Of a stretch of DNA of 64,000 nt, positions 31,534-42,173 are shown piece after piece. The stretch spans positions 62,001 through 126,000 of the forward strand of contig NZ_BMOD01000010.1 of NCBI RefSeq assembly GCF_014646895.1, read 5' to 3'. The first letter of the stretch is position 1; the number at the start of each line of letters is the position of its first letter. Both the position numbers and the translations under genes were made by a program. A model generated the notes under the pieces. That model searched no databases and had not been told where the DNA came from. It saw nothing but the letters and a program-made list of their open reading frames with translations. The DNA is from Deinococcus roseus (lineage in GTDB: Bacteria > Deinococcota > Deinococci > Deinococcales > Deinococcaceae).

Positions 31534-34500
31534 TTATTTCGCCGGTGACTTCCCGAAGAGCAGCACCCCTTTTTCGAAGAAAGGCACATTCGGATTGGCG
31601 GTGTCTTCCGATCCGGTGGCCCCGGTCACCCCGGCATAAGAAGGATCGTTGCTGGGGTCCCAGGCTCCTGCAGGTGCGTTGATCTGGTCTGCCAGTCCAA
31701 TGCGGAACTGCACTTCCTTGCGGTAGTACTGCTGGCCTCCCGGATAGATGGTGCCCGGAACGGTGATGTCCAGGTAATACATGTTCTGGGCGCTGTTCCA
31801 GAGCTGCAGGGCACTGGCGGTGCCTCCCCTGACCGTCACCACATAATCGCTGAGCTTGAAGCCTGCGGCAAAGCCTTCTGAGAGGTTCACAAAGTACCGG
31901 AAGGACACAGCGGTGGTGGGACAGGCAGGCCATGCAGATTTGTTGGTGGCCCAGCCAGCGATCTCGGTGAACTTGCTGCCAGAGGCATTCAGTTTGGTGC
32001 CCACATAGAATTCAGGGCTGTCAGGTTGCTCCACTTTCGGGAAGTTGGCGAGGCTCTGGCCGCCGTAGTTCTGCACCATTCCTGCCAGTGCTCCGGTGAA
32101 TCCTGCGTTGTAATCGGTGGCCACCTCGTTGGTGATGTAGTTGCCCCGGTCATCGGTGTAGGCTCCGGTGGAGTCCGGGCCTCCCACCAGTGCACCCGTC
32201 AGGGTGTGGCGGCTCTGGGCGGGTGGACCTTGCAGGTTGTCGGCCCAGGTGCCGTGTGCGCCCCGGTGGTGGGGGTTTTTGGGGGAGTTGCTGCCAAACC
32301 CGATCTCATAAGAGCGGCTTGCAGGGTTATCTCCCAGCATGTAATTGATCTGGTCGGTGGCGAAAGTCTGGTAGCGGGTTTTTCGGGTGGCGTCCGTGAT
32401 GTTTCCGCTGTGGATCAGGGCCAGCATGGCGGTGTTGGCGGCGTAACGCAGGGAGCCCCAGGTGTCCAGCCAGGCCAGTTTGTCGGTGTACTTGATGCGC
32501 TCTCCATTGAAGCCCACCGTCCAGTAGTCCAGCCAGCGGTCTGCATCAATCTGGTAGGCAGCGTCTTTTGTAAGCTGGTACATCAGCACGTAGGTGCCGT
32601 AAGATTTGTCATCCCAGGCGTGGGTCCACTTGTAAGGGTGGTACACGGTCTGGCCTTCTTTTGGCAGGTTGTTGTATTCGGTTTTGGCCTTGGTCAGGTA
32701 TGCGGCGTCTCCGGTGGCCCGGTAAAGCCATGCAGCACCCCACACCAGTTCATCCTGATAGCCGCTCCAGGAGTTGTAATACCCGGATGCATCGGTGATG
32801 CTGCTGCTGTATTTGCCCCTGAACTGGTCTGCAAAGGCGTAAAGCTGTTTGGCGTGGTTCAGGAGGGTCTGGGCGTAGGTGGGATCGGTGTCTTTGAAGA
32901 CCAGGCTGCCTGCTGCGAGCGCAGCTGCAGTCTCCCCTGCCAGATCCGAGCCAGGGTGGGCCTCGTCAATGTAATAGGTGGGGCGCATTCCTGCCTGACG
33001 GGTGTCCAGGGTTTCGGGGGCGGCCCAGTAAGCGTGGTCGGTGCTGCCCGATCCGACCTGTCCAGCCAGTTTGTTGGGGGCCACGTGTGCCCGCACAAAG
33101 TAATCCATCACGAAGCGCAGGTTGTTCTGGATGTGCTTCAGCTGCCCAGATTTCTCGTAACCCTGCTTGAAATCCAGGGCACTCCAGGCCAGCAGGGTGG
33201 CGGTGGAGGCCATGGGGAAGCCGAACTTCACGTGGTCACCGGCGTCGTACCAGCCTCCGGTGATTTCATCGAGCATGCTGGAGTTGCTGCGCCAGGACAC
33301 CCGGTTCCAGCTTGCCACCGGGCCTGCCTGCTGGGCTTCGTAGAACAAGATGGCTTTCTGCAGGGCTTCGCCATAATTGAATTTGCCGCTGGAAACCGTT
33401 CCTGCTGCAGCTTCTGTAAACACATGGCTGAGGGGGTAACGGGCACAGGGGTTCTGTCCGGCCACAGGGGTCACTTCATCGGTGGTTTTGGCAGTCAGGT
33501 CTGCACTGAAAGCCGACCAGTTGCCCGCACCATCTCCGGCCCGCACTTTGTACAGGTAAGCGGTGTTTCTGGTCAGCCCTGAATCCGTGTAGCTGAGGGT
33601 GGTTCCAGAAACTGTACCAATCAGGGTACCGCTGCGATACACCTCATATTTGGTGACGGCCACATCATCTGTAGAGGCATTCCAGGCCAGAGAAATGCTG
33701 CTGGAGGTGGCTGCATTGGACCTCAGGGAAACTGGCACCGTGGGAGGCTGATCCACGGGAGCTGCAGGTGTGGTGAAAGTCACCGTGTTGCCAAATGCAG
33801 AGGCATTCCCTGCTGCGTCCAGCGCCCGCACTTTCAGGGTGTAAGCCGTGCTGGGGGTCAGGGTCAGTTTGGGATTGGTAAGGGTGCCAGCCACACTGGT
33901 GAGCAGGATGCTGCCGTTGTAGATTTCATACTTTGCAACACCCACGTTGTCGGTGGATGCAGCATAAGCCAGCGTCACCGAGTTGGATGTCAGGCCAGAG
34001 TAGGACAGCGTTCCAGGCACTGTGGGGGCAGCAGTGTCTGCAGGTGTGGTGAAGGTCACCGTGTTGCCAAATGCAGAAGCATTGCCTGCTGTGTCCACTG
34101 CGCGGATTTTCAGGTTGTAGGCCGTTCCGGGCCTCAGGGTGGTCAGTCTGGTGGTGGTGGCAGGGGCCGTGACGGTGCTCAGCAGGACGGTTCCATCATA
34201 AATTTCGTATTTTGCAACCCCACTGGCGTCTGTGGATGCCCCCCAGGTGAGCGTCACAGAGGTGAAAGCCAGACCGGAATGGGCCAGCGTTCCGGGAACG
34301 GTGGGAGGTGTGGTGTCGATGGGGGTCACCACCTGACCGTTGACCTCCAGCACAGTGCCATTGCCTCCGGTGTAACTGCCATTGGCCGTAAAACCCATCT
34401 CGTAGTTTGCACCAGCAGCAACAGGGCTGTATTGCAGGTAATCGGGAGAGGTGACGGTGTAATACCCCTGGGCATCCGGGCCAGTAAAAGTGCCATTCCA

Positions 34501-34767
34501 GCTGGATGCCAGGGTGATGGGGGTGTTCAGTTTGAATTTCAGTTTGAAGGATTTTGCAGCTGCCCCGGAGACATTGTTGAAACGCACATAACCCTGGTAC
34601 CCACCCTGCCAGGTGTTGGTGGTGCCCAGCGTCACGGTGTAGGCATCGGCCTGTTTTTGCACAGCAGCACTCTTGCCAGACACAGCAGGGGTGGTGCTGT
34701 TGCAGGCCACAAAGCCCAGGCTCAGCAGGGCGGTCAGTCCCAGAGACATCACTCTTATGTTCGACAT
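31534..34767 (-). CDS. Modular GH9 endoglucanase (CBM2-like, 3x FN3, GH9, CBM3c)
   Basis: 1077 aa. A lipoprotein-type signal ends at LGFVAC. Then come a CBM2-like domain (~40-145), three fibronectin type III repeats (~150-435), and a GH9 catalytic domain (~440-890). Catalytic features are GGWYDAGDHVKFGFPMA with the two Asp near 505, NPHHRGAH near 832, and the DRGNYITNEV Glu near 882. A CBM3c-type domain (~905-1075) closes the protein. GH9-CBM3c enzymes of the Cel9A class are processive endoglucanases acting on cellulose. GAGGAAAAG precedes ATG 34767. It is single-gene and placed between jag and yidC, so it was probably acquired. Confidence 0.92.
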   Translation of the reverse strand: MSNIRVMSLGLTALLSLGFVACNSTTPAVSGKSAAVQKQADAYTVTLGTTNTWQGGYQGYVRFNNVSGAAAKSFKLKFKLNTPITLASSWNGTFTGPDAQGYYTVTSPDYLQYSPVAAGANYEMGFTANGSYTGGNGTVLEVNGQVVTPIDTTPPTVPGTLAHSGLAFTSVTLTWGASTDASGVAKYEIYDGTVLLSTVTAPATTTRLTTLRPGTAYNLKIRAVDTAGNASAFGNTVTFTTPADTAAPTVPGTLSYSGLTSNSVTLAYAASTDNVGVAKYEIYNGSILLTSVAGTLTNPKLTLTPSTAYTLKVRALDAAGNASAFGNTVTFTTPAAPVDQPPTVPVSLRSNAATSSSISLAWNASTDDVAVTKYEVYRSGTLIGTVSGTTLSYTDSGLTRNTAYLYKVRAGDGAGNWSAFSADLTAKTTDEVTPVAGQNPCARYPLSHVFTEAAAGTVSSGKFNYGEALQKAILFYEAQQAGPVASWNRVSWRSNSSMLDEITGGWYDAGDHVKFGFPMASTATLLAWSALDFKQGYEKSGQLKHIQNNLRFVMDYFVRAHVAPNKLAGQVGSGSTDHAYWAAPETLDTRQAGMRPTYYIDEAHPGSDLAGETAAALAAGSLVFKDTDPTYAQTLLNHAKQLYAFADQFRGKYSSSITDASGYYNSWSGYQDELVWGAAWLYRATGDAAYLTKAKTEYNNLPKEGQTVYHPYKWTHAWDDKSYGTYVLMYQLTKDAAYQIDADRWLDYWTVGFNGERIKYTDKLAWLDTWGSLRYAANTAMLALIHSGNITDATRKTRYQTFATDQINYMLGDNPASRSYEIGFGSNSPKNPHHRGAHGTWADNLQGPPAQSRHTLTGALVGGPDSTGAYTDDRGNYITNEVATDYNAGFTGALAGMVQNYGGQSLANFPKVEQPDSPEFYVGTKLNASGSKFTEIAGWATNKSAWPACPTTAVSFRYFVNLSEGFAAGFKLSDYVVTVRGGTASALQLWNSAQNMYYLDITVPGTIYPGGQQYYRKEVQFRIGLADQINAPAGAWDPSNDPSYAGVTGATGSEDTANPNVPFFEKGVLLFGKSPAK

Positions 34768-34990
34768 CTTTTCCTCGTTTGTTGGGTGATTCTTGCATGA
34801 ATGGGGTGTGCTTCAGCCGCCGTCTGAAGTTCCGGTGCAGCACTTCTGCTGGGTGCATGGTGAAATCAAAGGTGATGAGGTACAGGTCCATCCTAATGTA
34901 ACGGTTCTGAAATGATCTGAAAAAGCTGCTCAGACCGCAAAATTTTTTCACCTGTTGTTGTGGAGTGAATTGCTGGAACCAGCCACAAAT

Positions 34991-35007
34991 TTATGTTCTA
35001 AACATAC
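34991..35007. promoter_or_regulatory. RDRM-like palindrome
   Basis: TTATGTTCTAAACATAC contains the perfect inverted repeat TATGTT-CTA-AACATA. It agrees at most informative positions with the 17-bp radiation/desiccation response motif of Deinococcus (TTATGTCATNNACATAA). It lies in the divergent gap between the GH9 and DUF4240 genes. Function is inference. Confidence 0.45.
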
Positions 35008-35201
35008 AAAGCATCCATGCAAGCAACCACCGGGCAGAATCTTTCCCAGAACGCCCTCCAGAACATCAGGAAACTTCTGGTCGTGCACAGATCGCTGCAC
35101 ACCAAAGTATGTTCATGGAAAACTTTTTAACCCAATTCAACCATGTACATAAATTTAGACGTGTTTGTCCAGCAACAGAATCTGCCTTCTACAGTGAATA
35201 C

Positions 35202-35786
35202 ATGTCAAAGCAGCGCAATGCACACCTCACTGAACAGCAATTCTGGACCTGGATTGCAGAAACCACTCCAGCGCCTTATGCCAGCGACCAGCATGTCAAA
35301 AACCTGATCGCCCTGCTGAGCAAACAATCCCTGGAAGAAATTGTGGGATTTGACTTCTGGATCTGGAAACATTTCTGCCAGTCCCACCTGACAGACCTCT
35401 GGTGTGCAGCTTACGTGATCAGGGGATGGTGCTCAGATGACAGCTTCGATTATTTTCGGGAAGCGCTGATCTTGCTGGGAGAAGGCATCTTCAAACAGGC
35501 CCTGGAACATCCTGACGCTCTGGCAGACCACTGGGAGGCTGTGCAGGACCTGCGCGAGGAAGGAACCCTCTCCATTGCACAGCATGCTTTTCGGTTGAAA
35601 ACAGGTCTGTCTCATGAAGATTGGCGCGCTGTGGAAAAGTCTTTTTCACATGATCCCCTTCCAGCAACAGAAGACCCCTTTCACTGGAGTGCAGATGACG
35701 AAGAATCCCAGAGGCAACGGGTTCCAAGGCTGTACTTCAAAAGCATGCTTCGAGAAGCTGCAGAGAGAAGAGAGAACAACAGCTGA
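35202..35786 (+). CDS. DUF4240 domain protein
   Basis: 194 aa from the chosen start. The DUF4240 pattern is clear: FWTWIAET near the N-terminus, LIALLSKQSLEEIVGFD, then DLWCAAYVIRGWCSDDSFDYFREALILLGEGIFKQALEHPDALAD. The family has no established function and often occurs in accessory or toxin-immunity settings. TACAGT at 35190-35195 lies 6 nt before ATG 35202; in-frame starts at 34965, 35112 and 35118 would add N-terminal residues with no family match. Confidence 0.8.
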   Translation: MSKQRNAHLTEQQFWTWIAETTPAPYASDQHVKNLIALLSKQSLEEIVGFDFWIWKHFCQSHLTDLWCAAYVIRGWCSDDSFDYFREALILLGEGIFKQALEHPDALADHWEAVQDLREEGTLSIAQHAFRLKTGLSHEDWRAVEKSFSHDPLPATEDPFHWSADDEESQRQRVPRLYFKSMLREAAERRENNS

Positions 35787-35801
35787 AGGTCAACAAAAAA
35801 A

Positions 35802-35820
35802 TCCCCGAGAACATCGGGGA
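35802..35820 (-). terminator. Terminator after yidC
   Basis: TCCCCGA pairs with TCGGGGA; on the minus strand the stem is followed by seven Ts. It ends the rpmH-rnpA-yidD-yidC unit before jag, consistent with a split cluster. Confidence 0.85.
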
Positions 35821-35850
35821 CCTTTCTGTTCTGCAACCGACTTTTTAAAA

Positions 35851-37328
<1,478 letters not shown>

Positions 37329-37332
<4 letters not shown>

Positions 37333-37583
37333 TCTTGTTTCCTTTTTGGCGTTTTCGGCATTGGCACGGGGTCATGGCCTCCCGGATGGAAAGGATGACA
37401 CCTCAAAATACGTTGAAGTCCCAGCCAGCTTCCCCTGGCCACCCCATGCAGCTCAATGGCTTCCAGGGTGTATTGGGAGCAGGTGGGATGAAAACGGCAA
37501 CTGGGAGACCCTTTTAAAGGAGACAGCCGCCGCTGGTAGAAACGGATCATGGACACTGCTGTTTTGACAGCACTACTTGGCAA
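37329..37583 (-). CDS. yidD: Membrane protein insertion efficiency factor YidD
   Basis: 84 aa. The signature IRFYQRRLSPLKGSPSCRFHPTCSQYTLEAI and RILRCHPFHPGGHDPVP is unmistakable. TTG 37583 is preferred as start: GGAGGT lies 5 nt upstream and it gives the usual N-terminal length. It overlaps the rnpA 3' end by 11 bp, as is common in this cluster. In-frame ATG 37616 and 37550 are alternatives. Confidence 0.9.
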
Positions 37584-37932
37584 AAGCCACCTCCAGCGCA
37601 CGCCTGAGGGTTTCAAAGTCCACGCTCAAAACTTCGGGATTGAGGATCACGATGGCTTTGCAGGGTGGAATCTGGCCCAGACGCAACGCTTCTCTGATAC
37701 GACGTCTGGCCCGGTTTCGTTCCACGGCCTTGCCCATCGCTTTCTTGGAGGTGACGATGCCCACCACCGGACGGGGATCGTACTTCTGTCCATGGCGGGG
37801 TTTGTAGGGGATTTTGCGCAAAGTAAAATAGGGGGTGCGGACTGCAGGTCCTTTGCGAACCTTACGAAACTCCGCATCCCCCTTGAGGGCGATGAACCGT
37901 TTTAATTGTTTTGGGCTCTGCCCTGCATCCAC
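37573..37932 (-). CDS. rnpA: Ribonuclease P protein component
   Basis: 119 aa with the RNR motif KAVERNRARRRIREALR that binds RNase P RNA. It cleaves tRNA 5' leaders together with the RNA subunit. GTG 37932 is the only reasonable start because an in-frame stop occurs just upstream. It begins 30 bp after the rpmH stop. Confidence 0.93.
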   Translation of the reverse strand: MDAGQSPKQLKRFIALKGDAEFRKVRKGPAVRTPYFTLRKIPYKPRHGQKYDPRPVVGIVTSKKAMGKAVERNRARRRIREALRLGQIPPCKAIVILNPEVLSVDFETLRRALEVAFAK

Positions 37933-37962
37933 AACGTCGATTCTGCGCCTGATTCCTTAAAA

Positions 37963-38097
37963 TCAGACGGTCAGGCGGTGACGGCCTTTGGCACGGCGGC
38001 GGGAAATCACACGGCGGCCAGAGGTGGTTTTCATGCGTGCACGGAAACCGTGGGTTTTGGCACGTTTGCTGCGGTTGGGTTGGTAGGTACGCTTCAT
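37963..38097 (-). CDS. rpmH: 50S ribosomal protein L34
   Basis: 44 aa: MKRTYQPNRSKRAKTHGFR at the start, then the RRVISRRRAKGRHRLTV tail, the universal L34 pattern. CAGGAGGACTC stands before ATG 38097. It heads the rnpA-yidD-yidC unit on the minus strand. dnaA, the usual divergent neighbour, is absent; an amylosucrase gene lies there instead. Confidence 0.97.
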   Translation of the reverse strand: MKRTYQPNRSKRAKTHGFRARMKTTSGRRVISRRRAKGRHRLTV

Positions 38098-38111
38098 GAG
38101 TCCTCCTGGAA

Positions 38112-38133
38112 CATCCCTGTTTTTTCAGGGATG
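38112..38133 (-). promoter_or_regulatory. Perfect hairpin in the rpmH 5' leader
   Basis: CATCCCTG-N6-CAGGGATG, an 8-bp perfect stem whose loop is six As on the rpmH transcript, a few nt upstream of the Shine-Dalgarno sequence. The rest of the 405-bp gap to 38503 contains the two divergent promoters and no further gene that I can support. Confidence 0.5.
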
Positions 38134-38502
38134 ACGGTTTTGATAACCTGTGACGTTGCCTTTAAAAAGCAACAAGCTTTACAAGTGTATCATGACACCT
38201 TGAATGGGTCTAGCCCTGGGAAAGGGTTCAGGGGTCAGAGATCCGCCATGAGCAAAAGCAGCTCTGGGAAGGCAAGATTAAGGGCCTCACCCCTGTTGCA
38301 GGTTGCTGTGGGCTGCAACAAAGCAGCCTGTCCCTGCAGCCCACTTTTGAAATTCCTGGCAGGTGAATGCGCTGCAATCCCCTCTCCCATTTCTGGCCTC
38401 TTGCACGATTTTTGCTTCCGATAGCGGTTTCAAATCACCGCAATCACACAGCAAAATGAACCGATTCCAACAAAAATCACAAAAAGCATTTACACTGGAA
38501 CC

Positions 38503-40416
38503 ATGTCTTTTCAAGCCGAAAGTGTGATCAAAAAAGCCCTGCGCAGCAAAGCAGAGCGCCAGATGTTTGAGGCGCGTTACCAGCGGTATGCCCCGGACCT
38601 GCTGGCTTCCATCGAAAGCGTTTACGGTCATCAGGCCCTCCGGCTGATGCAAGAACTGCTTCCCCTGATGCTGGACTTCTACAAAGAGCGCTCCGAAGAC
38701 CTGCGGCAACTGGACCTGGAACGCATGCTCAGACCCGACTGGTTTCAGGAAGAGAACATGCTGGCTTACGTCTGCTACACTGAACGTTTTGCAGACGACC
38801 TGCAGGGCATTCACCAGAAGCTGGATTACCTGTCTGAACTCGGGGTGACTTACTTGCACCTGATGCCCCTGCTGCAACCCCGACCTGCCCCCAACGATGG
38901 CGGTTATGCTGTGCAAGATTACCTTCAGGTCCGGGAAGATCTGGGCACCACCGAGGATATGGAGCAACTCGCCACCGCCCTGCGCAAACGCAAAATCAGC
39001 CTGTGCATGGACCTGGTGCTCAACCACGTGGCCCAGGAACACCAGTGGGCCGAAAAAGCCCGTCAGGGCAGCGAACGCCACAAAGAGTACTTCCACACTT
39101 ACCTGGATCGCACCCTCCCTGACCAGTACGAAAGAACCCTGCAAGAGGTCTTCCCCGACTTTGCCCCGGGCAACTTCACCTGGAACGAAACCCTGAACCG
39201 CTGGGTCTGGACCACCTTCAACAGCTGGCAGTGGGACCTGAACTGGAGCAACAGCGAGGTTTTCCTGGAGTTCGTGAAGATCATCCTGTACTGGGCCAAC
39301 AAAGGTGTGGACGTGTTCCGACTGGACGCCATTGCTTTCATCTGGAAACGCATGGGCACCGACTGCCAGAACCTGCCCGAAGTGCATGACATCACCCAGG
39401 CCCTCAGGGCTGTGGTGCGCATTGTGGCCCCGGCAGTGCTGTTCAAGGCAGAAGCCATTGTGGCCCCGGACAAACTCATTCACTATCTGGGCAGAGGCCA
39501 GCATTATGGCAAAGTCTCAGATCTGGCCTACCACAACAGCCTGATGGTGCAGATCTGGTCCAGTCTGGCTTCCAGAAATGCCTTCCTGCTGCAAAAAGCC
39601 CTGCAGAACTTCCCGGAGAAACCCACCTCGGCAAGCTGGGCCACCTACATCCGCTGCCACGATGACATTGGCTGGGCCATTTCAGATGAGGACGCTGCCC
39701 AGGCTGGACTGCATGGCGAAAGCCACCGGCGTTTCCTCAGCGACTTCTATTCCGGAAACTTTTCGGGATCCCATGCCAGGGGTCTGGTCTTTCAGGAAAA
39801 CAAGCGCACCGGAGACCGCCGCATCTCGGGCAGCCTGAGCAGCCTGAACGGACTGGAAATTGCCCTGGAGCAGGGGGACCTGCACCTTCAGCACCTCTCC
39901 ATTGAACGCAGCCTGCTGGCTTATGCTCTGGTGCTGGGATACGGCGGCATCCCCCTGCTGTACATGGGCGATGAACTGGCCCTCCCCAACGATTACAGCT
40001 TCACTGAAAATCCCGAGCACGCCATGGACAACCGCTGGGTACACCGTCCTCGCATGGACTGGAACCTCGCAGAGAAACGCCATGACCCTGGCACCTCTTA
40101 CGGCCAGATGTTCCTGGGCCTGAAACACCTGATCGAAACCCGCAAGATGCTGCCCCAGTTGCATGCCGCACAGCCCGCTTGGGTGCTGAACAGCGAAATC
40201 CCTGCCGTGCTGGTGCTGGAACGCCCCCACCCCATGGGCCACATGATCCAGTTCTACAACTTCAGTGAGCACCACATGCAATACCCCATTCATGTCCTCT
40301 GGGAACGGGGATACACCCAGCCCCTGGACCACATCTCAGGAACACACCTGGATTTGCACCTCGGGTACATCCCTCTGGCCCCTTATTCAAGGCTGTGGGT
40401 GACGAACCAGGGGTAA
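38503..40416 (+). CDS. Amylosucrase (GH13_4)
   Basis: 637 aa, the usual length of the family. It has the extra N-terminal helical domain and a TIM barrel with FRLDAIAFIWKR (nucleophile Asp near 275), LFKAEAIV (acid/base Glu near 317) and RCHDDIGWAI (third Asp near 388). It makes an alpha-1,4-glucan from sucrose, releasing fructose, and can hydrolyse sucrose. Close relatives are characterised in Deinococcus. TACACT at 38491-38496 is 6 nt before the ATG (leaderless). Confidence 0.94.
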   Translation: MSFQAESVIKKALRSKAERQMFEARYQRYAPDLLASIESVYGHQALRLMQELLPLMLDFYKERSEDLRQLDLERMLRPDWFQEENMLAYVCYTERFADDLQGIHQKLDYLSELGVTYLHLMPLLQPRPAPNDGGYAVQDYLQVREDLGTTEDMEQLATALRKRKISLCMDLVLNHVAQEHQWAEKARQGSERHKEYFHTYLDRTLPDQYERTLQEVFPDFAPGNFTWNETLNRWVWTTFNSWQWDLNWSNSEVFLEFVKIILYWANKGVDVFRLDAIAFIWKRMGTDCQNLPEVHDITQALRAVVRIVAPAVLFKAEAIVAPDKLIHYLGRGQHYGKVSDLAYHNSLMVQIWSSLASRNAFLLQKALQNFPEKPTSASWATYIRCHDDIGWAISDEDAAQAGLHGESHRRFLSDFYSGNFSGSHARGLVFQENKRTGDRRISGSLSSLNGLEIALEQGDLHLQHLSIERSLLAYALVLGYGGIPLLYMGDELALPNDYSFTENPEHAMDNRWVHRPRMDWNLAEKRHDPGTSYGQMFLGLKHLIETRKMLPQLHAAQPAWVLNSEIPAVLVLERPHPMGHMIQFYNFSEHHMQYPIHVLWERGYTQPLDHISGTHLDLHLGYIPLAPYSRLWVTNQG

Positions 40417-40510
40417 ATCCCCTGCCTTTCGCTGGCGCTCAAGGCTGTCCCCCTTAACGAAGGGGTACAGTGCAAGCGAAGCGAGCACAGGGGGAGCTGA
40501 CCCGCAGTGC
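40417..40510. repeat. Intergenic repeat block (CCCCCTTAACGAAGGGG type)
   Basis: Between the convergent amylosucrase and alpha-glucosidase genes. Contains CCCTGCCTTTCGCTGGCGCTC, then GTCCCCCTTAACGAAGGGGTAC and GCAAGCGAAGCGAGCACAGGGGGA. Closely related to 57719-57985; it could fold and terminate either gene. Confidence 0.6.
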
Positions 40511-40526
40511 TCGCAAACAAAAATCC

Positions 40527-42122
40527 TTAAACCTTCAGAACCATCCCCTCACAGGGACCCAGGATCAGGGTTTCCAGCAACAGCCTCTCCCCCGATTCGC
40601 CACGGGTGCTGTAGAGCACCTGGCCCACCATGTTCACTTCGGAGAGGTCCACGCTCTGGCCTTCTTCAGAGAAGTTGAGCACGATGAGCAACGTCTGGTC
40701 ATCGGTGTAACGCTTGAAAGCGAACACGTCCTGATGACCGGACTCCACGCTTTCGTACTTGCCGCCATAAAGGGCAGGGGTGCTCTGGCGCAGCCTGACC
40801 AGGCCTTTGAAGTAATTCAGGAAGCTGTTTGGGTCCTGCTCCTGCTTTGCCACATTGACTTCCTGATAATTGAGGGCCAGGGGCAACCAGGGTTCCACAT
40901 CGCTGAAGCCTGCATGTTCGCTGTCGTCCCATTGCATGGGGGTGCGCTCGGGGTCACGGCTCGCCCCTTTGACTCCGGGTTGCTGCAGACCAGCAGGGTC
41001 CTGCATTTTCTCGAAGGGGATTTCGACATCTTCCATGCCGATTTCGTCTCCGTAATAGCAGGTGGGGGTGCCGCGCAGGGTGAGCAGCAGCATCTGGGCC
41101 ATGCGGGCGTACTGGGGGCCACGGCGGGTGGCGATGCGGCTCTGGTCGTGGTTGCCCAGCACCCAGTTGGGCCAGCCTGCACCGACTTTCTGGTCGTACT
41201 CGTCCACCAGATCCCGGATGGCTTCTGCATCCCAGGTGCTGAGGATCAGGCTGAAGTTGAAAGGCAGGTGCACTGCGTCGTTGTTTTCGCCGTAGTAAGC
41301 CACCAGGTTGTCAAAGGGGAGGTAAATTTCTCCGACCATCATGCGTTCGTCGAATTCGTCCAGCACTTTACGCATGTCTTTGACGTAGGTGTGGGTTTCG
41401 GGCTGGTCCTGGGTGTACACGTGGATCAAACGCCAGTGGTTGAGCTGACCTTCCTGCCAGAGGGGATTTTCAGGCTCGTCTTCAAAGTCCTGGTGTTTGC
41501 CCAGCAACCAGATCACATCCACCCGGAAGCCGTCCACACCGCGCTTCAGCCAGAAGCGCATGCTTTCGTGCATGGCCTCTCTGACCTCCGGGTTTTGCCA
41601 GTTGAGTTCAGGCTGGCTGCTCAGGAACTGGTGCAGGTAGTACTGGCCGGAGGCCTCGTCCAGGGTCCAGGCGCTGGGGCCAAAGAAGCTGGTCCAGTTG
41701 TTGGGAGCGCTGCCATCTGGTTTTGCATCCTTCCAGATGTACCAGTCCCGTTTGGGGCTGTCTTTGCTGCTGCGGGCCTCCAGAAACCAGGGGTGCTGGT
41801 CGCTGGTGTGGTTGGGCACCAGGTCCAGCATGATTTTCATTCCTCTGGCATGGGCTTTTTCTGTCAGTTCGTCAAAGTCTGAGAGGCTGCCGAACATCGG
41901 GTGGATGTCGCAGTAATCTGCCACGTCATAACCGAAATCTGCCATGGGGCTGGGAAAAATGGGAGACAGCCAGATGGCCTGGATGCCCAGGCTTTGCAGG
42001 TAATCGAGTTTTTCAATGACACCCTGCAAATCTCCAATGCCATCGCTGTTGGAGTCTTTGAAGGAGCGGGGGTAGATCTGGTAGATGATGCCGGATTGCC
42101 ACCACAACAGGTTCTCTTGCAT
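40527..42122 (-). CDS. GH13 alpha-glucosidase / oligo-1,6-glucosidase type
   Basis: 531 aa. GH13 motifs in order: DLVPNHTSDQHPWF (region I), FRVDVIWLL (nucleophile Asp near 201), MVGEIYLP (acid/base Glu near 265) and GNHDQSR (third Asp near 326). It hydrolyses terminal alpha-glucosidic bonds in oligosaccharides, possibly including sucrose or isomaltose; specificity cannot be fixed by eye. TAGGAT (complement of 42129-42134) lies 6 nt before ATG 42122. It faces the amylosucrase gene. Confidence 0.9.
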   Translation of the reverse strand: MQENLLWWQSGIIYQIYPRSFKDSNSDGIGDLQGVIEKLDYLQSLGIQAIWLSPIFPSPMADFGYDVADYCDIHPMFGSLSDFDELTEKAHARGMKIMLDLVPNHTSDQHPWFLEARSSKDSPKRDWYIWKDAKPDGSAPNNWTSFFGPSAWTLDEASGQYYLHQFLSSQPELNWQNPEVREAMHESMRFWLKRGVDGFRVDVIWLLGKHQDFEDEPENPLWQEGQLNHWRLIHVYTQDQPETHTYVKDMRKVLDEFDERMMVGEIYLPFDNLVAYYGENNDAVHLPFNFSLILSTWDAEAIRDLVDEYDQKVGAGWPNWVLGNHDQSRIATRRGPQYARMAQMLLLTLRGTPTCYYGDEIGMEDVEIPFEKMQDPAGLQQPGVKGASRDPERTPMQWDDSEHAGFSDVEPWLPLALNYQEVNVAKQEQDPNSFLNYFKGLVRLRQSTPALYGGKYESVESGHQDVFAFKRYTDDQTLLIVLNFSEEGQSVDLSEVNMVGQVLYSTRGESGERLLLETLILGPCEGMVLKV

Positions 42123-42173
42123 GCCCCTATCCTACCCGAAGCACCCCCTGGCTGTGGGAGGTCTGTGGCGCAA

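Noticed and set aside
32026..33582. 518-codon open frame antisense to the GH9 cellulase
   Set aside because: The opposite strand shows a complete GH9 domain; this frame is a shadow.
37906..38424. Plus-strand gene across rpmH and its upstream gap
   Set aside because: The frame runs antisense through rpmH and rnpA; no start signal or domain.
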